Assembly: GCA_023150935.1 (NCBI GenBank)
Contig: JAKLJW010000011.1
Coordinates: 1 to 64,000 of the forward strand
DNA length: 64,000 bases
Source of the DNA: Candidatus Binatia bacterium
Lineage (GTDB): Bacteria; Desulfobacterota; Binatia; HRBIN30
Reading direction: 5' to 3'
Positions 62,587-64,000 of this stretch are shown one piece after another. Position 1 is the first letter of the stretch. Each line of letters opens with the position of its first letter. The translations under genes and the position numbers were made by a program. The notes beneath the pieces were generated by a model. The model ran no database searches, was not told the DNA's origin, and was given only the letters and a program-made list of their open reading frames with translations.

Positions 62587-62618
62587 GTTCGGCCAAGGAG
62601 GGGTGGTCGGACACCCGC

Positions 62619-63248
62619 ACGCATCCGGGCAATGTCTTCGGTGAGCCGACGTGCGGCACCGATGTGGCAAAACAGGACTTGTACGCGAACCGGCCGGCAG
62701 ACGTCAGCTTCGTGATCGATTCGTTGCTCGCCCTGAGCGAGGCATCCGACTCGTTCTTCCATCAAACGATCGACGGCGAGCGCATCGGGGTCACCGGCCA
62801 CTCGTTCGGTGCTGACACGACCTTGATGGCGAGCGCCCGAGATCCGCGCGTGGATGCCGGCCTGCCCCTGGCGTCAGGCGCCATCGTGCCTGCCGAGGAG
62901 ATCGCGCGGATCCGGGTCCCAATGATGATCCCTGGCGGAAGCCGCGACACACTGAACCCCATCGAAGAATGGGGCGAGCACGACTATGCGGCGCTTAACC
63001 CACCCCGGTACCTGGTGGCGATCTTCAACATGGGCCACTTCGGCTTCTCGAACGAGTGCATCCGCCCGATCGATCCCTGCGACGACCCGACGACGCTGAC
63101 CTAGGACGAAGCGCATCGGGTCAGTCTGCGCTACGCGGTGCCGTTCTTCCTGCACTGGGTGGCGGGCGGCCGCCGCCTCGACGCGTATCTCTCGCCGGCG
63201 CCGGGGACGGTCTTCACCGCCGATACCGTCGAGCCGCCCGATGACTGA
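62619..63248 (+). pseudogene. Alpha/beta-hydrolase gene, 5'-truncated and with an in-frame TAG
   Basis: The frame gives HPGNVFGEPTCG, a DVSFVIDSLLALSEASDSFF helix, the nucleophile elbow GERIGVTGHSFGADTT and a PRYLVAIFNMGHFGFSN strand with a possible catalytic His. TAG at 63102-63104 interrupts it; the same frame continues DEAHRVSLRYAVPFFLHWVA to TGA at 63246-63248. The N-terminal strands and oxyanion region are missing, replaced by the IS91 remnant side. It resembles dienelactone-hydrolase/PAF-acetylhydrolase-type secreted enzymes. Non-functional as it stands. Confidence 0.72.
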
Positions 63249-63433
63249 CCGGCGCCGACTCGACGGTGCCGCACCGGGTCACGATCACGGAGCAACGAGG
63301 TGTGCCATGACATGGAGGGTTGTCCGGAGTAGCGCCCTGAAGCGTTGTGCACGCCGCCTGTCGGGAAGAAACTGGCGAGCATTCGAACGCAGGCCGCCCC
63401 TCGATACGGCGCCTGAGAAAACGGCGCCCATTT

Positions 63434-63459
63434 GGGAGGGCGAGGCTCCCGCCGAGCCG
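63434..63459. repeat. GEAPAEP-type intergenic repeat, single arm
   Basis: GGGAGGGCGAGGCTCCCGCC then GAGCCG is identical to the 9570 left arm. It sits in the 63249-63591 gap, which has no supported gene; a CCCTCGATACGGCGCC word just upstream also recurs from the 9294 repeat. Confidence 0.8.
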
Positions 63460-63591
63460 ACCGGTGGAGCTTGCCGGGAGGGTTGCGCCACAACCTTTCC
63501 CGCGCCGTCCTGGAAATGCTCCTCTACGATCAGCGTCAAGATCCGCCGATGAGCCCCCCTTGCTACTGCCGCCAAGCCCATGGAGGCACCC

Positions 63592-64000
63592 ATGACACGA
63601 GTCGATCCGTGGCGTATTCGTCTCCGGCAATGCACTTACGTAGTCGTGCTATGCAACGTCGTACTCACCCCGATGCGAGTCGAAGCACTCCCGACCGGGC
63701 CGAGCCACGCCGGCTTGCGCTTCGTCGAGGTGCTACGTGACCGGGTCGGCGGGATCGAGGGCCTCGTCCAACCCCCCGGCCTGGCAATCAGTCCCGACGG
63801 GAAGCACGTGTACGTGGCGGCCGCCGGAAGCAAGGCCGTCACAGTGGACACCTCGCCGGGAACTGGCTGCACCCAGCCCGCGCCGAGACCGCCCCGCTTC
63901 ACAGTCAGTCCCCGTTCAACGCCCCCGTTGTCGTCTCACCGTGGCGGCAGTTCTGCGATGGGTTCGATGGATGTCTTTCCTATTACAGTGCCACGGTCAC
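63592..64000 (+). CDS. Exported beta-propeller-like protein (runs off window; possibly frameshifted)
   Basis: From ATG 63592 (GGAGGCACCC upstream) the frame stays open to the window edge. A signal-like segment (TYVVVLCNVVLTPMRVEA) is followed by GLRFVEVLRDRVGGIEGLVQ and PPGLAISPDGKHVYVAAAGS, one blade of a lactonase-type YVTN beta-propeller. After about residue 85 the frame turns Pro/Ser/Arg-rich and no further blade is seen, while another frame reads SPWRQFCDGFDGCLSYYSAT. A frameshift or a recombined junction near 63840-63900 is likely. Confidence 0.6.
   Translation, partial: MTRVDPWRIRLRQCTYVVVLCNVVLTPMRVEALPTGPSHAGLRFVEVLRDRVGGIEGLVQPPGLAISPDGKHVYVAAAGSKAVTVDTSPGTGCTQPAPRPPRFTVSPRSTPPLSSHRGGSSAMGSMDVFPITVPRS

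Noticed and set aside
16082..63104. Genome-wide reassignment of TAG to an amino acid
   Set aside because: TAG ends several intact genes at the expected family length, including the YbbR gene at 899 and the 14330-14791 gene.

Overview
The window reads as a chromosomal segment of a strongly GC-rich Gram-negative bacterium. Support comes from an outer-membrane alginate-export-type porin, an MltB-type transglycosylase, a membrane-bound NarGHJI nitrate reductase and Tat or Sec signal peptides. The standard code is used: TAG, TGA and TAA all end ordinary genes. The gene mix resembles deltaproteobacterial or Binatota-type environmental genomes, but that placement is a guess from gene style. No rRNA, tRNA or CRISPR array was recognised.

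Layout. (1) 1-9091: housekeeping genes. On the minus strand tilS, ftsH, cdaA, a YbbR/CdaR gene and glmM (cut by the window edge) form the familiar cluster, without folP between ftsH and cdaA. recQ diverges from tilS, and an AmmeMemoRadiSam-type radical SAM gene follows. (2) 9092-14791: a porin, an MFS symporter, a TehA/SLAC1 channel and a small exported protein. (3) 14792-16852: an accessory strip of decayed toxin-antitoxin genes. (4) 16853-43350: the centrepiece, a roughly 25 kb minus-strand locus for an extracellular-type contractile injection system (eCIS, phage-tail-like particle). In transcription order it has a coiled-coil protein, sheath, tube, baseplate-hub chaperone, a linker protein with a conserved C-terminus, a DUF4255/Pvc16 cap, a Pvc15-type AAA+ ATPase, a small protein, a DUF4157 protein with two HExxH motifs (candidate cargo), CIS tube-initiator, LysM protein, hub, OB-fold spike, PAAR-like tip, gp25, two J-type baseplate proteins, a wedge protein interrupted by an in-frame TAG, and a DUF6519 protein. 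Most neighbours overlap by 4 bp. No tail-fibre or obvious tape-measure gene is visible. Two RAYT-type Y1 transposases and arrays of nested palindromes sit in the operon's gaps, antisense to it.

An unrecognised secreted protein family occurs five times. Copies lie just downstream of the eCIS, twice inside it (one coupled by ATGA overlap), just upstream of it, and at 60545-61057. I consider this family and its eCIS association the best candidate for something undescribed.

(5) 43351-46068: a BrnTA pair, a broken AAA_14 gene and a VapBC-like pair. (6) 46069-58411: narGHJI, a ClC transporter with a coupled exported protein, mltB, a Csp-type copper-storage protein, and a GH13 glucosidase whose stop lies in an octamer tandem array. 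(7) 58412-64000: a mosaic of fragments (PIN toxin pair, HEPN remnant, IS91 remnant, broken hydrolase, partial beta-propeller protein) and an apparent integron gene cassette: one exported ORF between two attC-like sites. Palindromic intergenic repeats recur across the accessory strips.
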